A stretch of DNA of 64,000 nucleotides. It comes from Nocardioides sp. GY 10127. Its GTDB lineage: Bacteria; Actinomycetota; Actinomycetes; Propionibacteriales; Nocardioidaceae. The stretch spans positions 186,001 through 250,000 of the forward strand of contig NZ_STGL01000005.1 in NCBI RefSeq assembly GCF_004919085.1, given 5' to 3'. Numbering within the stretch: position 1 is the first letter of the stretch; each line of letters starts with the position of its first letter. A program made the translations under genes and the position numbers. Below the pieces are notes generated by a model that worked only from the letters and a program-made list of their open reading frames with translations, did not search any database and was not told the origin of the DNA. This document shows positions 41,424 through 50,327 of the stretch, one piece after another.

Positions 41424-42318
41424 CCGCGGCCACCTCGACCAGCTCGCGGGCCAGGGGGGTGCAGCCGGATGTCGGCCAGACGGCCGTGAGGGGCCGCTCG
41501 GTGAGCAGTCCGGGGACCCGGACCTCGCCGAGCGCCCCCGTGGCCAGGTCGCCGGCCGCGGCCCGGGCCGAGACCACGCCGATCCCGCCCCCGGCGCGGG
41601 CGGTGGCGAGGATCGTGGCCGTCGAGCCGAGCGCGTCGGCGTGCGGCAGGGCCGGCGGCTCGCCGAGGAGCTGGGTCAGCGCCTGGAGGAACGTCTCCCG
41701 GGTGCCCGAGCCGGTCTCGCGCAGCAGCAGCGGCAGCCCCACGAGGTCGGCGCCGCTCACCTCCGCCCCCGCGGCGACCGGCCCGTCGTGGCCGACCACG
41801 AGGACGAGCCGGTCGTGGCCCACCACGGTGCGCTCCAGGCCGTCCGGCACGAGGGGCGACTCGACGAACCCGACATCCGCCTGCCCCGCCGCGACCTGGG
41901 CGGCGACGGCGCGGCTGTTCTCCACGGCGGCGACCACCTCGACGTCCGGGTGCCTGCGGCGGAGGGCGAGCAGCCACCCGGGGAGCAGGTACTCCGCGAC
42001 CGTGAGCGACGCCGCCACCCGCACGCGCGCCTCGGCGTGACCGCGCAGGCTCTCGACGCCGTCGGTGAGCTCGCGGGCGGCGTTGACGACCGCCGTGGCC
42101 CAGGCGAGCACCGCCTCGCCGGCCGGCGTGAGGCTGCTGCCGCGGGAGGTCCGGTCGAGGACCTGGACGCCGAGCTGGCGCTCGAGCCGTGCCAGTCGGG
42201 TGCTGGCGCTCGGCTGGCTGAGCCCGTGCGCCGCCGCGGCACGGCTCACGCTGCCCAGCTCGGCCACCGAGAGGAGGAGGTCGAGCGAGACGAGGTCGGG
42301 CGTCCACGGGCGCAGCAC
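41401..42318 (-). CDS. LysR-family transcriptional regulator
   Basis: A 305-residue regulator. The HTH at residues 6-65 is LVSLDLLLSVAELGSVSRAAAAHGLSQPSASTRLARLERQLGVQVLDRTSRGSSLTPAG. The LysR substrate-binding domain begins near residue 95 (VRVAASLTVAEYLLPGWL). The start is GTG 42318. It lies downstream, in the same orientation, of a YeiH-family transporter gene. In many bacteria a LysR protein (YeiE/CbbR-like) controls yeiH, and a good LysR box is found at that promoter. An array of palindromes separates the two genes. Confidence 0.9.
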   Translation of the reverse strand: MLRPWTPDLVSLDLLLSVAELGSVSRAAAAHGLSQPSASTRLARLERQLGVQVLDRTSRGSSLTPAGEAVLAWATAVVNAARELTDGVESLRGHAEARVRVAASLTVAEYLLPGWLLALRRRHPDVEVVAAVENSRAVAAQVAAGQADVGFVESPLVPDGLERTVVGHDRLVLVVGHDGPVAAGAEVSGADLVGLPLLLRETGSGTRETFLQALTQLLGEPPALPHADALGSTATILATARAGGGIGVVSARAAAGDLATGALGEVRVPGLLTERPLTAVWPTSGCTPLARELVEVAAAAGTSSV

Positions 42319-42426
42319 GGGTCCAGCCTCTCAGGTGACGGGGTGGCGCGGCGGCTGCTGCGGCGTTCTGGTGGGTGGCACGCCGATGTGCCCCACGAGG
42401 GCTCCGCGCCACCCACCGGCACCGCC

Positions 42427-42858
42427 GCGTTCGGTCCTCGTCACCACGAGGACCCAACGCCTCCCAGCGTCCACCCTCCCTCGCAACCTCCCAGGTCAGA
42501 GCGCTGTCCCAGCAACCCTGCCGGCGTTCGGTCCTCGTCGGCACGAGGACCCAACGCCACCCGCCAGCCGACCCGCCACCATGCCCGCCAGCGGACCCGC
42601 CACCGTGCCCGACAGCCGGCCCGCAGCGTTCGGTCCTCGTCACCACGAGGACTCAGCGCCACGCACCGGCCCCGCCGCGTTGGGTCCTCGCCGCCACAAG
42701 GACCGAACGCCACCCAGCGTCCGCCCACCTACACAACTGCCCAGGTCAGCCGCCTGCCCCAGCCGACCCCGCCGCGTTCGGTCCTCGTCACTACGAGGAC
42801 CGAACGCCACCCACCGACCCCGCCGCGTTCGGTCCTCGTGACCACGAGGACCGAACGC
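42427..42858. repeat. Array of six palindromic hairpins (34 bp each)
   Basis: Copies at 42427-42460, 42524-42557, 42626-42659, 42677-42710, 42774-42807 and 42825-42858. The consensus stem is GCGTTCGGTCCTCGT, 4-base loop, then its complement; the last two copies are perfect, the others have 1-3 mismatches. The spacers are also repeated: a 17-base spacer ending CCGCC occurs between copies 3-4 and 5-6 (and before copy 1), and two long spacers sharing CCAGCGTCC and CCCAGGTCAG separate copies 1-2 and 4-5. It lies between YeiH and LysR genes on the same strand. Confidence 0.93.
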
Positions 42859-42913
42859 CCCACAGCCGCCCGCAGCCCACACCGGCCCCGCAGCCCTGCA
42901 GAGGACACACGAC

Positions 42914-44020
42914 TCAGCTCACGAGCAGCACGAGCCCCAGGCTGGAGACGGTGACGACGAGCCACAGCACGAAGCCCATCGCGAGGGGGCGCCATCCGGC
43001 GCGGCGGAGTCCGGCGACGTCGGTGGAGAGACCGATCGCGGCGAGGGCGACGGTGATGAGGAAGACCGAGAGGTGGGCGAGGGCGGTCCGGGCGTCGTCC
43101 GGGATGCTCACGACGCTGCTCACGCCCGCCAGCACCAGGAAGCCGACGAAGAACCACGGGACGCGCGGCACCCGGCCAGCAGCCCCCACACCATCAGCCC
43201 CGACACCAGCCCCACCGCGCCGATCACGCCGACGCACCACCGCACCGAGGACCAGGACGATCGGGATGATCGACAGGGTCCGCACGAGCTTCACGACGAC
43301 CGCCTGCGTGCCGGCCTCGTGCCCGTACGTCGAGCCGGCGGCGACCACCGAGGAGGTGTCGTTGACGGCGGTCCCGGCGAGGAGCGCGAACTGGTCCTGG
43401 CTGAGCCCGAGCAGGTGCCCGACCGGCGGCAGCAGCAGCACGGCCACCACGTTGAACAGGAAGATCGTGGAGAGGGCGTAGGCGACGGCGTGGCCGCGGG
43501 CGCGGACCACGGGGCTGACGGCGGCGATCGCGGAGGCCCCGCACACGGCGGTGCCGACGCCCACGAGGACGGCGAGGTCCGACTCCACCCGCAGCCACCG
43601 GGCCAGCAGCGCCGCGGTGGTCAGGCAGATCGCCAGCGTCCCGAGCATGACCGGCAGGCTGCTCAGCCCGACCGACGCCACCTCGCCCAGCGACATCTGG
43701 GTCCCGAGCACAACCACCGCCAGCTGCAGGACCGTCGACGCGCTGAAGGCCAGGCCCGGACGCAGCGCCTGCCGTCGTCCGAGCCGCCCGCTGAGCAGGA
43801 CGCCGAGGACGATCGCGGCCACGGGGGCGCCGAGCACCGGCAGCGCCAGCCCGATCGGCGTGGCCACGGCGGCGACGGCCACCGCGACGGCGACGCCCGG
43901 CCACCGCCGGTCCCCTGGCACGCTCACCGCCGCGCGCGCAGCAGCCCCGCCGGGGCCTGGCTGCGCGGGGGCGGTGGCGGTCGGGGACAGCGGGGCGGTC
44001 GGAGCGGTCGGGGGCGTCAC
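42914..44020 (-). CDS. YeiH-family putative sulfate exporter-like membrane protein
   Basis: A 368-residue protein with about ten hydrophobic helices and the family's conserved stretches VGVGTAVCGASAIAAVSPVVRA and LLAGTAVNDTSSVVAAGSTYG. The YeiH/Cons_hypoth698 family is annotated as sulfate exporter-like, but substrates are little tested; some members are linked to sulfonate breakdown. GTG 44020 is preferred over an upstream ATG at 44080, because the ATG lies inside the palindromic LysR box. A LysR gene follows after the hairpin array. Confidence 0.83.
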   Translation of the reverse strand: MTPPTAPTAPLSPTATAPAQPGPGGAAARAAVSVPGDRRWPGVAVAVAVAAVATPIGLALPVLGAPVAAIVLGVLLSGRLGRRQALRPGLAFSASTVLQLAVVVLGTQMSLGEVASVGLSSLPVMLGTLAICLTTAALLARWLRVESDLAVLVGVGTAVCGASAIAAVSPVVRARGHAVAYALSTIFLFNVVAVLLLPPVGHLLGLSQDQFALLAGTAVNDTSSVVAAGSTYGHEAGTQAVVVKLVRTLSIIPIVLVLGAVVRRRDRRGGAGVGADGVGAAGRVPRVPWFFVGFLVLAGVSSVVSIPDDARTALAHLSVFLITVALAAIGLSTDVAGLRRAGWRPLAMGFVLWLVVTVSSLGLVLLVS

Positions 44021-44071
44021 CCGTCCAGCGTGGCCGCACGGACGCACGGCCGGAACCCGCGACCTCGCTAC

Positions 44072-44100
44072 CTCCGCCATAGTCGCTGTCTATGGCGGAG
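44072..44100. promoter_or_regulatory. LysR-type operator upstream of the YeiH gene
   Basis: CTCCGCCATAG, 7-base centre, CTATGGCGGAG: perfect 11-base arms that contain a T-N11-A LysR box (T80 to A92 of this block). It lies 52 bases before the GTG at 44020 and is probably bound by the LysR protein encoded at 41401. Confidence 0.6.
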
Positions 44101-44248
44101 CGGCGGCGCCCGCACACGCAGCGCCGGTGTGAGAAGAACGACGCCTCCCCGCGTCCAGCGTGAAAGGTCGTGCCACCACCCGCAGGACCCCCCTCACGCC
44201 GGTGTGGACCGGGCTGCGCGCCTTTACCTCCGGTGCCACCATGCGCCG

Positions 44249-45979
44249 GTGAACCACCCTGAGAGCCCTGCCGAGACACCGGACCACGCCGAGGGCGGGC
44301 GAGGGGGACGAGTCCTCGCCCGCGTGCGCGCCCGCCTGCTCGGCGTCCGCGTCGGCCTCGGCCCGACCGTCGGGGCGCTGGTCCTGCTGTGGCTCTCGCT
44401 CACGCCGTCGCTGCTCCCGCTGGGCCCGGTGTTCCAGGGCCTCGTGTCGGCCGTCTGCGCGTTCCTCGGCTACGGCCTCGGCGCGCTGGTGGCCTGGCTG
44501 CTGGCGGGCTGGGAGCGCGCGTCCGCCCCCCGCACCCGGGCGCTGGCGTGGCGCTGGGTCGCCGGCGTCGGCACCGTCGGGACGCTCGTCGCGCTCGTGC
44601 TCGGGCACCGGTGGGACGACCAGGTCCGCGACGCCGTCGGCGTCGAGCGCGACGCGGTCTGGGACGACGTCCTCCAGGTGCTCGTCACGGCCGTCGTCCT
44701 GCTGCTGCTCGTGGCGATCGCCCGCGGCCTGCGCGCCGCCGGTTCCTGGACGTCGCGGCAGGTCGGCCGCGTGCTGCCGCGCCGGGTCTCGCTGGTGGTG
44801 GGCGGCCTCCTCGTCGCGTGGGTCGCCTCGAGCCTGGCCACGGGCGTGCTGGGCGGGGCGGTGGTCGACGCGCTCGACCAGACCTTCGCGGGCATCAACG
44901 ACGACTACACCGACGACGTCGACGCCCCCACGAGCTCCGCCCTCTCCGGCAGCCCGGACTCGCTGGTGTCCTGGGCGGACCTGGGCCGCCAGGGCCGCGT
45001 CTTCGTCACCAACGCCCCCACCCCGGAACAGATCAGTGCCTTCACCGGCGAGGACGCCGTGCAGCCGGTGCGCGCCTACGTGGGCTCGACCGCGGGCAGC
45101 GGGGAGGCCGACCTGGCCGCCGAGGCCGACGAGGCCGTCGCCGAGCTCGAGCGGGCGGGCGGCTTCGACCGCGCTGTCCTCAACGTGGCCACCGGCACCG
45201 GGCGCGGCTGGGTCAACGAGAACTCCGTGCGTGCCCTGGAGCTGATGTGGGGCGGGGACACCGCCACGGTCAGCATCCAGTACTCCTACCTGCCCAGCTG
45301 GATGTCGTTCCTCGTCGACCAGCAGCGGGCGCAGGACGCCGGACGCCTGCTGTTCGACGCCGTGTACGCGCACTGGCTGGAGCTGCCGAAGAAGCAGCGC
45401 CCGCTCCTCGTGGTGAGCGGCGAGAGCCTCGGCTCGTTCGGCGGCGAGGCCGCGTTCAGCGGGTCCCAGGACCTCGCGAACCGCACCGACGGCGCCCTCT
45501 TCGTCGGGCCGACGGCGAACAACCGGCTGTGGAGCCGCTTCACCACCGAGCGGGACGCCGGCACGCCCGAGGTGCTGCCCACGTACGAGGGCGGGCAGAC
45601 CGTCCGGTTCGCCGACCAGGACACGGACTGGGGGACCCTCGGCGAGTGGGACGGCACGCGCGTCGGCTACCTCCAGCACGCCAACGACCCGGTGACCTGG
45701 TGGGACTGGTCGCTGGCGACGGAGAAGCCCGACTGGCTCAGCGAGCCGCGCGGCCGGGACGTCTCGACGTCCCTGCACTGGCTGCCGGTCGTCACCATGC
45801 TCCAGGTCGCCGCCGACCAGATGGTCGCCAACGACGTGCCCGCCGGTCAGGGCCACCAGTTCGGCCAGGAGCCGGTGCGGGCGTGGGCGCAGATCCTCCC
45901 GCCGGACGGCTGGACGTCGGCCGACACCGAGCGGCTGGTCGACGCCGTCGCCGCCCTGGAGCCGGACATCCTCAGCTGA
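44249..45979 (+). CDS. Membrane-bound alpha/beta-hydrolase (Abhydrolase_9 type)
   Basis: A 576-residue protein. The N-terminal 210 residues contain about five transmembrane helices. The C-terminal domain carries a GESLG nucleophile elbow (LLVVSGESLGSFGGEAAF, about residue 393) and QHANDPVTWWDWSL near residue 475. This two-part layout matches the actinobacterial Abhydrolase_9_N/Abhydrolase_9 family, whose role is not well defined. GTG 44249 is used; the long frame upstream lies opposite the YeiH gene and is not coding. It is divergent from YeiH across the LysR box. Confidence 0.82.
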   Translation: MNHPESPAETPDHAEGGRGGRVLARVRARLLGVRVGLGPTVGALVLLWLSLTPSLLPLGPVFQGLVSAVCAFLGYGLGALVAWLLAGWERASAPRTRALAWRWVAGVGTVGTLVALVLGHRWDDQVRDAVGVERDAVWDDVLQVLVTAVVLLLLVAIARGLRAAGSWTSRQVGRVLPRRVSLVVGGLLVAWVASSLATGVLGGAVVDALDQTFAGINDDYTDDVDAPTSSALSGSPDSLVSWADLGRQGRVFVTNAPTPEQISAFTGEDAVQPVRAYVGSTAGSGEADLAAEADEAVAELERAGGFDRAVLNVATGTGRGWVNENSVRALELMWGGDTATVSIQYSYLPSWMSFLVDQQRAQDAGRLLFDAVYAHWLELPKKQRPLLVVSGESLGSFGGEAAFSGSQDLANRTDGALFVGPTANNRLWSRFTTERDAGTPEVLPTYEGGQTVRFADQDTDWGTLGEWDGTRVGYLQHANDPVTWWDWSLATEKPDWLSEPRGRDVSTSLHWLPVVTMLQVAADQMVANDVPAGQGHQFGQEPVRAWAQILPPDGWTSADTERLVDAVAALEPDILS

Positions 45980-46102
45980 CCCGCTCCGCGGGGGCAGCGT
46001 CGCCGGGACGAAGGACGCCCACCGCCCCAGGCCCGGCCTAGAGTCTGCCGACGCCCGGCCGGGCCCCCGACCGGGCGCCCGCCGTCCCCGCGGAGGTGGC
46101 AG

Positions 46103-47422
46103 ATGCGTGTCCTGGTGGCCGGAGCCGGCCCGACCGGCCTCATGGTGGGCGCCTCGCTGGCGCGGCAGCGGCACGACGTCCTGCTCGTGGACCGCGACGC
46201 CGGGCCCGCACCCGACGGCTCCTGGACCCGCACCGGGGTGATGCAGTTCGAGCACACGCACGCGTTCCGGCCGCACGTGCGCGAGCTCCTCGCCGCCCGG
46301 TGGCCCGAGGCGGACGCCGCGTGGGAGGCGGCCGGCGCCGAGCCGGCCCCCCTCGAGATCCCCGGGGTCGGCACCGTCTCCACGGGCACGCGCTCGCAGC
46401 GCAGCACCTTCGAGCGCGCGCTGCACGAGACCGCGCGCACGCAGCCGGGGCTGACGCTGCGCCGCGCCCACGTCGACGGGCTCTGGAGCGAGGGCGGGCG
46501 GGTCGTGGGCCTGCGCGTCGAGGGCGAGGACGTCGCGGGCGACCTGGTCGTCGACGCCACCGGCCGGTCGGGCGGGCTGGCCCCCGAGCCGATCGACCAC
46601 CCCGACGCGCTGCGCAGCGAGTGCGGCATCGCCTACGTCAACCGGCTCTACCGGCGGCGGCCGGGCACCGGGCCGGCGCCCCGCGTCGACGGCGTGGCCT
46701 GGGGGGCGATGCTCGACGGCTACATGGGGCTGGTCTTCCCGCACGAGCACGGCACGTTCTCCGTCCTGCTGATCCGCCGCACCGACGACGCCGCCCTGCG
46801 CGACCTGCGGCACGAGCCGGCGTTCGAGGCCGCCTGCGCCGCGGTCCCGGGTATCGCCGCGTGGACCGACCCGCGCGTCGCCGAGCCGCTCGGCCCGGTG
46901 CTGGTCGGCGGCGCGCTGCGCAACGTGTACCGCCCGCAGGCGGGGCTCCCCGGGCTGGTAGCGGTGGGCGACGCCGTCGCCACCACCACGCCGACCGCGG
47001 GCCGGGGCGTCGGGATGTGCGCGCTCCAGGTGGGGCACCTGCTCGACCTCCTGGACGCCGGCACCGACCCCGCCGAGGTCTGGGCCCCCTTCGAGCAGTG
47101 GGCCCTGACCGCGATGCGGCCGTGGGTGGTGGACCACGTCGAGTGCGACGACGACCTCGCCGAGCGCTGGGCCGGGGTCGACCTGGACGTCGAGGCGACC
47201 CTCGTCTCGAGCCGGATCTGCGACGCCGGCGCCCAGGACCCCCGCATCCTGCAGGGCGCGACGGGCTACCTGGGCATGCGGGCGCTCCCCGAGTCGCTGC
47301 GCGCGGTCGAGCCGCTCGCCCGCGACGTCTACCGCACCGGCTGGCGGCCGCTCCTCGACCCGGGCCCGTCGCACGACGACCTCGTCGGGATCGTCCAGCG
47401 GGCGCTGGTCGGCACCGCCTGA
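46103..47422 (+). CDS. FAD-dependent monooxygenase-like protein
   Basis: A 439-residue flavoprotein. The FAD-binding GAGPTGLMVGASLARQRHDVLLVDRD motif is at the N-terminus, the NAD(P)H/FAD DG-like region is VVDATGRSG near residue 150, and the second FAD motif VGDAVATTTPTAGRGVG is near residue 290. It resembles styrene-monooxygenase/geranylgeranyl-reductase-type oxidoreductases. ATG 46103 follows GGAGGTGGC. No reductase partner or pathway neighbour is present, so the substrate is unknown. Confidence 0.83.
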   Translation: MRVLVAGAGPTGLMVGASLARQRHDVLLVDRDAGPAPDGSWTRTGVMQFEHTHAFRPHVRELLAARWPEADAAWEAAGAEPAPLEIPGVGTVSTGTRSQRSTFERALHETARTQPGLTLRRAHVDGLWSEGGRVVGLRVEGEDVAGDLVVDATGRSGGLAPEPIDHPDALRSECGIAYVNRLYRRRPGTGPAPRVDGVAWGAMLDGYMGLVFPHEHGTFSVLLIRRTDDAALRDLRHEPAFEAACAAVPGIAAWTDPRVAEPLGPVLVGGALRNVYRPQAGLPGLVAVGDAVATTTPTAGRGVGMCALQVGHLLDLLDAGTDPAEVWAPFEQWALTAMRPWVVDHVECDDDLAERWAGVDLDVEATLVSSRICDAGAQDPRILQGATGYLGMRALPESLRAVEPLARDVYRTGWRPLLDPGPSHDDLVGIVQRALVGTA

Positions 47423-47517
47423 GCCGCCTACGGCAGCGCTCGGCGGATCTCGCGCAGCGGCTCGCCGGCGGCGTGGTGACGGCCCGCCTCCCGGGGAGGC
47501 GAAGAGCTCTGTCATGT

Positions 47518-47546
47518 CACTTTGTCCTTTATTAAAGGACAAAGTG
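47518..47546. repeat. Perfect 29-bp A/T-rich palindrome
   Basis: CACTTTGTCCTTTA, one central base, TAAAGGACAAAGTG: perfect 14-base arms. About 66% A/T in a region above 70% G/C. It lies 95 bases after the FAD gene and 100 bases from the 3' end of tRNA-Arg. Typical of a regulator or recombinase binding site, but no partner gene is visible. Confidence 0.9.
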
Positions 47547-47603
47547 CAGCCGAACCGAGGCGAGCGCCTGCGCACCGACGGAGCGCACACTCCCGGGAAC
47601 GCA

Positions 47604-47635
47604 GAAGGGCCCGGTCCTGCTGGACCGGGCCCTTC
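47604..47635 (-). terminator. Terminator of tRNA-Arg
   Basis: A perfect 14-bp stem (GAAGGGCCCGGTCC, TGCT loop, complement) starting 11 bases after the tRNA-Arg 3' end on the minus strand. Confidence 0.8.
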
Positions 47636-47645
47636 CGAGTGCTGC

Positions 47646-47717
47646 GCGCCTGTAGGGATTCGAACCCCAAACCTTCTGATCCGTAGTCAGATGCTCTATC
47701 CGTTGAGCTACAGGCGC
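47646..47717 (-). tRNA. tRNA-Arg (ACG anticodon)
   Basis: Read on the minus strand, a 72-base cloverleaf: 7-bp acceptor (GCGCCTG/CAGGCGC), D-stem GCTC/GAGC, anticodon stem TCTGA/TCAGA with loop CTACGGA giving ACG, and T-loop TTCGAAT. CCA is not encoded. It is followed by a strong hairpin. Confidence 0.95.
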
Positions 47718-48170
47718 CCGCCGCACCGCTTGCGCCGTGCGACTGGTCAACGATAGCGCTCCCGACGCCCCAGACCGAAATCGCGCCCTCCGGCCCGGCC
47801 CCCAGGGCGCCTCGAGGGGTCGTCCAGCCGCGTCCCGGAGGCACCGCGCGACGTCCTGCACCCTCGACCCGCAGCCCCACGTCGTGAGAGCGTGACCGGG
47901 CAGGTTCCGGGCGCTCCCACACCCCGGTGCGGGCAGGTGACCAGGCACAACGCAACCGTTCTCGGCAATGTGAAGTGGGTCTCCACCTTGGGATCGATCT
48001 AATAGTCGGACGTCGATGTCCGCAGTATGGTCGCCTCATCCCGGACGGGGTCTCACGCAGACGCCGTCCGGGTCGTTCGTTCCCGCGCCGAGAGAGACGC
48101 GCGAGCCGGTCCGCGACCGGTGGGGCCCGAACGGACATCCCGGCACCCGCGAGAGGCGAGATCCAGGCAC
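47718..48170. other. Spacer between tRNA-Arg and pckG, no gene seen
   Basis: About 450 bases holding the divergent promoters of tRNA-Arg and pckG. A/T-richer patches around 47940-48010 (for example ATCTAATAGT) are the likely pckG promoter area; I cannot assign exact boxes. No credible small gene. Confidence 0.5.
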
Positions 48171-50039
48171 ATGACGGCGATCCTCGAGACCGAGACCCAC
48201 CACGACCAGGGCGCTACCCCGCTGGAGCTGGCGGCACCCACGACCCACCGCGGCATCCTCGACTTCGTCGCCCAGGTGGCGTCGCTGACGCAGCCCGACG
48301 AGATCCACTGGTGCACCGGCTCGGACGAGGAGTGGGCCGAGCTCACGGACTTCCTCGTCTCGACGGGCACGTTCACCCGACTGAACCCCGAGCGGATGCC
48401 GAACAGCTTCCACGCGGCGTCCGACCCGATCGACGTCGCCCGGGTGGAGGACCGCACCTACATCTGCTCGCTCGCCGAGCGCGACGCCGGCCCCACCAAC
48501 AACTGGATGGCGCCGGCGGAGATGAAGCGGCGCATGCGCGGGCTCTACGAGGGCTCGATGCGCGGCCGCACGATGTACGTCATCCCGTTCGTCATGGGCC
48601 ACCTGGACGCCGAGCGCCCGATGTTCGGCGTCGAGGTCACCGACTCCGCCTACGTCACCGTCTCGATGCGGGTCATGTCGCGGATGGGCACCGAGGTCCT
48701 GCGCCGGATGGAGGAGCTCGAGGCCGACTTCGTCCAGGCCGTCCACTCCGTCGGCCACCCCCTCGCCCCCGGCGAGCCGGACGTCGCCTGGCCCTGCAAC
48801 GAGATCAAGTACATCTCCCAGTTCCCCGAGGAGCGCGCGATCTGGTCCTTCGGCTCGGGCTACGGCGGCAACGCGCTGCTCGGCAAGAAGTGCTACGCCC
48901 TGCGCATCGCCTCGGCCATGGCCCGCGACGAGGGCTGGCTGGCCGAGCACATGCTCATCCTCAAGCTCACCAGCCCCGCCGGCTCGGTGAAGTACGTGGC
49001 CGCGGCCTTCCCCAGCGCCTGCGGCAAGACCAACCTCGCCATGCTCGAGCCGACCATCCCCGGGTGGAAGGTCGAGACCCTCGGCGACGACATCGCCTGG
49101 ATGCGCGTGGGCGAGGACGGCCGCCTCTGGGCCGTGAACCCCGAGAACGGCTTCTTCGGCGTCGCGCCGGGCACCAACTGGCACACCAACCCGAACGCGA
49201 TGCGCACCATCGCCAAGGGCGGCTCGGTCTTCACCAACGTGGCCCTCACCGACGACGGCGACGTGTGGTGGGAGGGCCTGGAGAACCCGCCGGCCCACGC
49301 CACCTCCTGGAAGGGCGAGGAGTGGACGCCGGAGAGCGGGGAGCTCTCCAGCCACGCCAACAGCCGCTACTGCACGCCCATCCGGCAGTGCGACATCCTC
49401 GCCCCCGAGTTCGACGACCCGCGGGGGGTGCCGATCGACGCGATCCTCTTCGGCGGACGCCGCCGCACGACCGTCCCGCTGGTCTTCGAGTCCCGCGACT
49501 GGAACCACGGCACCTTCCTCGGCGCCACCCTCTCCTCGGAGACGACGGCGGCGGCCACCGGCGCCGTCGGCGTGGTGCGCCGCGACCCGATGGCCATGCT
49601 GCCCTTCATCGGCTACAACGCCGGCGACTACTTCGGCCACTGGGTCGACATGGGCAAGAGCGGCGACGCCGCCCGCATGCCGCGGATCTTCTACGTCAAC
49701 TGGTTCCGCCGCGCCCGCCTCGAGGACGGCAGCGAGGGCGGCTTCCTCTGGCCCGGCTTCGGCGAGAACTCCCGCGTCCTCAAGTGGGTCGTGGAGCGCA
49801 TCGACGGGGAGGCCGCCGCCGTCGAGACCCCGATCGGCCACGTGCCCACGCCGGAGTCGCTCGACACCGACGGGCTCGACATGACCGCCGCCGAGCTCGA
49901 GGCCGCCCTGGCCGTCGACGTCGACGAGTGGCGCGCGGAGCTCCCGGGCCTCACGGAGTGGTTCGAGGGCTTCGGGGACGACCTGCCGACCGTCCTGTGG
50001 AACGAGCTGGACTCGCTCCGCAGCCGCCTGGAGGGCTGA
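48171..50039 (+). CDS. pckG: Phosphoenolpyruvate carboxykinase (GTP)
   Basis: A 622-residue enzyme converting oxaloacetate and GTP to PEP, GDP and CO2. The kinase-1a P-loop is [12 protein letters not shown] (residues about 280-291), and [16 protein letters not shown] and the GTP-binding FGGRRR and NWFRR regions follow. Length is normal for GTP-type PEPCK. ATG 48171 begins MTAILETET; the preceding frame is Arg-rich and not conserved. A strong terminator follows. The oxaloacetate produced by the gallate pathway 15 kb away could feed this gluconeogenic step. Confidence 0.96.
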   Translation: MTAILETETHHDQGATPLELAAPTTHRGILDFVAQVASLTQPDEIHWCTGSDEEWAELTDFLVSTGTFTRLNPERMPNSFHAASDPIDVARVEDRTYICSLAERDAGPTNNWMAPAEMKRRMRGLYEGSMRGRTMYVIPFVMGHLDAERPMFGVEVTDSAYVTVSMRVMSRMGTEVLRRMEELEADFVQAVHSVGHPLAPGEPDVAWPCNEIKYISQFPEERAIWSFGSGYGGNALLGKKCYALRIASAMARDEGWLAEHMLILKLTSPAGSVKYVAAAFPSACGKTNLAMLEPTIPGWKVETLGDDIAWMRVGEDGRLWAVNPENGFFGVAPGTNWHTNPNAMRTIAKGGSVFTNVALTDDGDVWWEGLENPPAHATSWKGEEWTPESGELSSHANSRYCTPIRQCDILAPEFDDPRGVPIDAILFGGRRRTTVPLVFESRDWNHGTFLGATLSSETTAAATGAVGVVRRDPMAMLPFIGYNAGDYFGHWVDMGKSGDAARMPRIFYVNWFRRARLEDGSEGGFLWPGFGENSRVLKWVVERIDGEAAAVETPIGHVPTPESLDTDGLDMTAAELEAALAVDVDEWRAELPGLTEWFEGFGDDLPTVLWNELDSLRSRLEG

Positions 50040-50086
50040 GCCGCCCGCCAGGCACCGCTGAGGCCCCCGACGAGCCTCCCCCCACC

Positions 50087-50122
50087 GCGACCCCGGTCGG
50101 CAACGGCGCCGACCGGGGTCGC
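50087..50122 (+). terminator. Terminator of pckG
   Basis: A perfect 15-bp stem (GCGACCCCGGTCGGC with its complement, 6-base loop), 47 bases after the pckG stop. Confidence 0.75.
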
Positions 50123-50150
50123 GTGCATCCCGGGTCCTCCCGCCAGGTAG

Positions 50151-50210
50151 CGCTCCGTCCCGCCCCGTCCCACTCCGTCCCGCTCCGTCCCGCTCCGTCC
50201 CAGTCCGTCG
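50151..50210. repeat. Six 10-bp direct repeats upstream of the LuxR-type gene
   Basis: Six head-to-tail units of consensus CGCTCCGTCC (two units differ by one or two bases, the last ends in G), 118-177 bases before the regulator start and just after the pckG terminator. A 10-base period places each unit on the same DNA face. Confidence 0.9.
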
Positions 50211-50327
50211 GTCGACACGGTGTGCACGCGTGCGTGGACGCCTCGTGGGGTATCCGACGGCTGTGGAACGATGCGGGAGCACGACCGTGACGCACGGCCG
50301 TGGCGGGACTCGCAGGAGGGAGCGGCG

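Noticed and set aside
42427-42858. CRISPR array
   Set aside because: Repeats are near-perfect palindromes with irregular spacing, spacers are homologous to each other rather than unique, and no cas gene is present.
43073-44248. Upstream extension of the Abhydrolase_9 gene
   Set aside because: This part is antisense to the YeiH gene and has shadow-like composition; the hydrolase begins at GTG 44249.
47518-47717. Integrated genomic island at tRNA-Arg
   Set aside because: No integrase, no repeated tRNA 3' fragment and no composition change beyond the 29-bp palindrome; pckG next door is a core gene.
47514-47756. 80-residue frame overlapping the A/T-rich palindrome and tRNA-Arg
   Set aside because: It runs antisense through the tRNA and its terminator and has no ribosome site.
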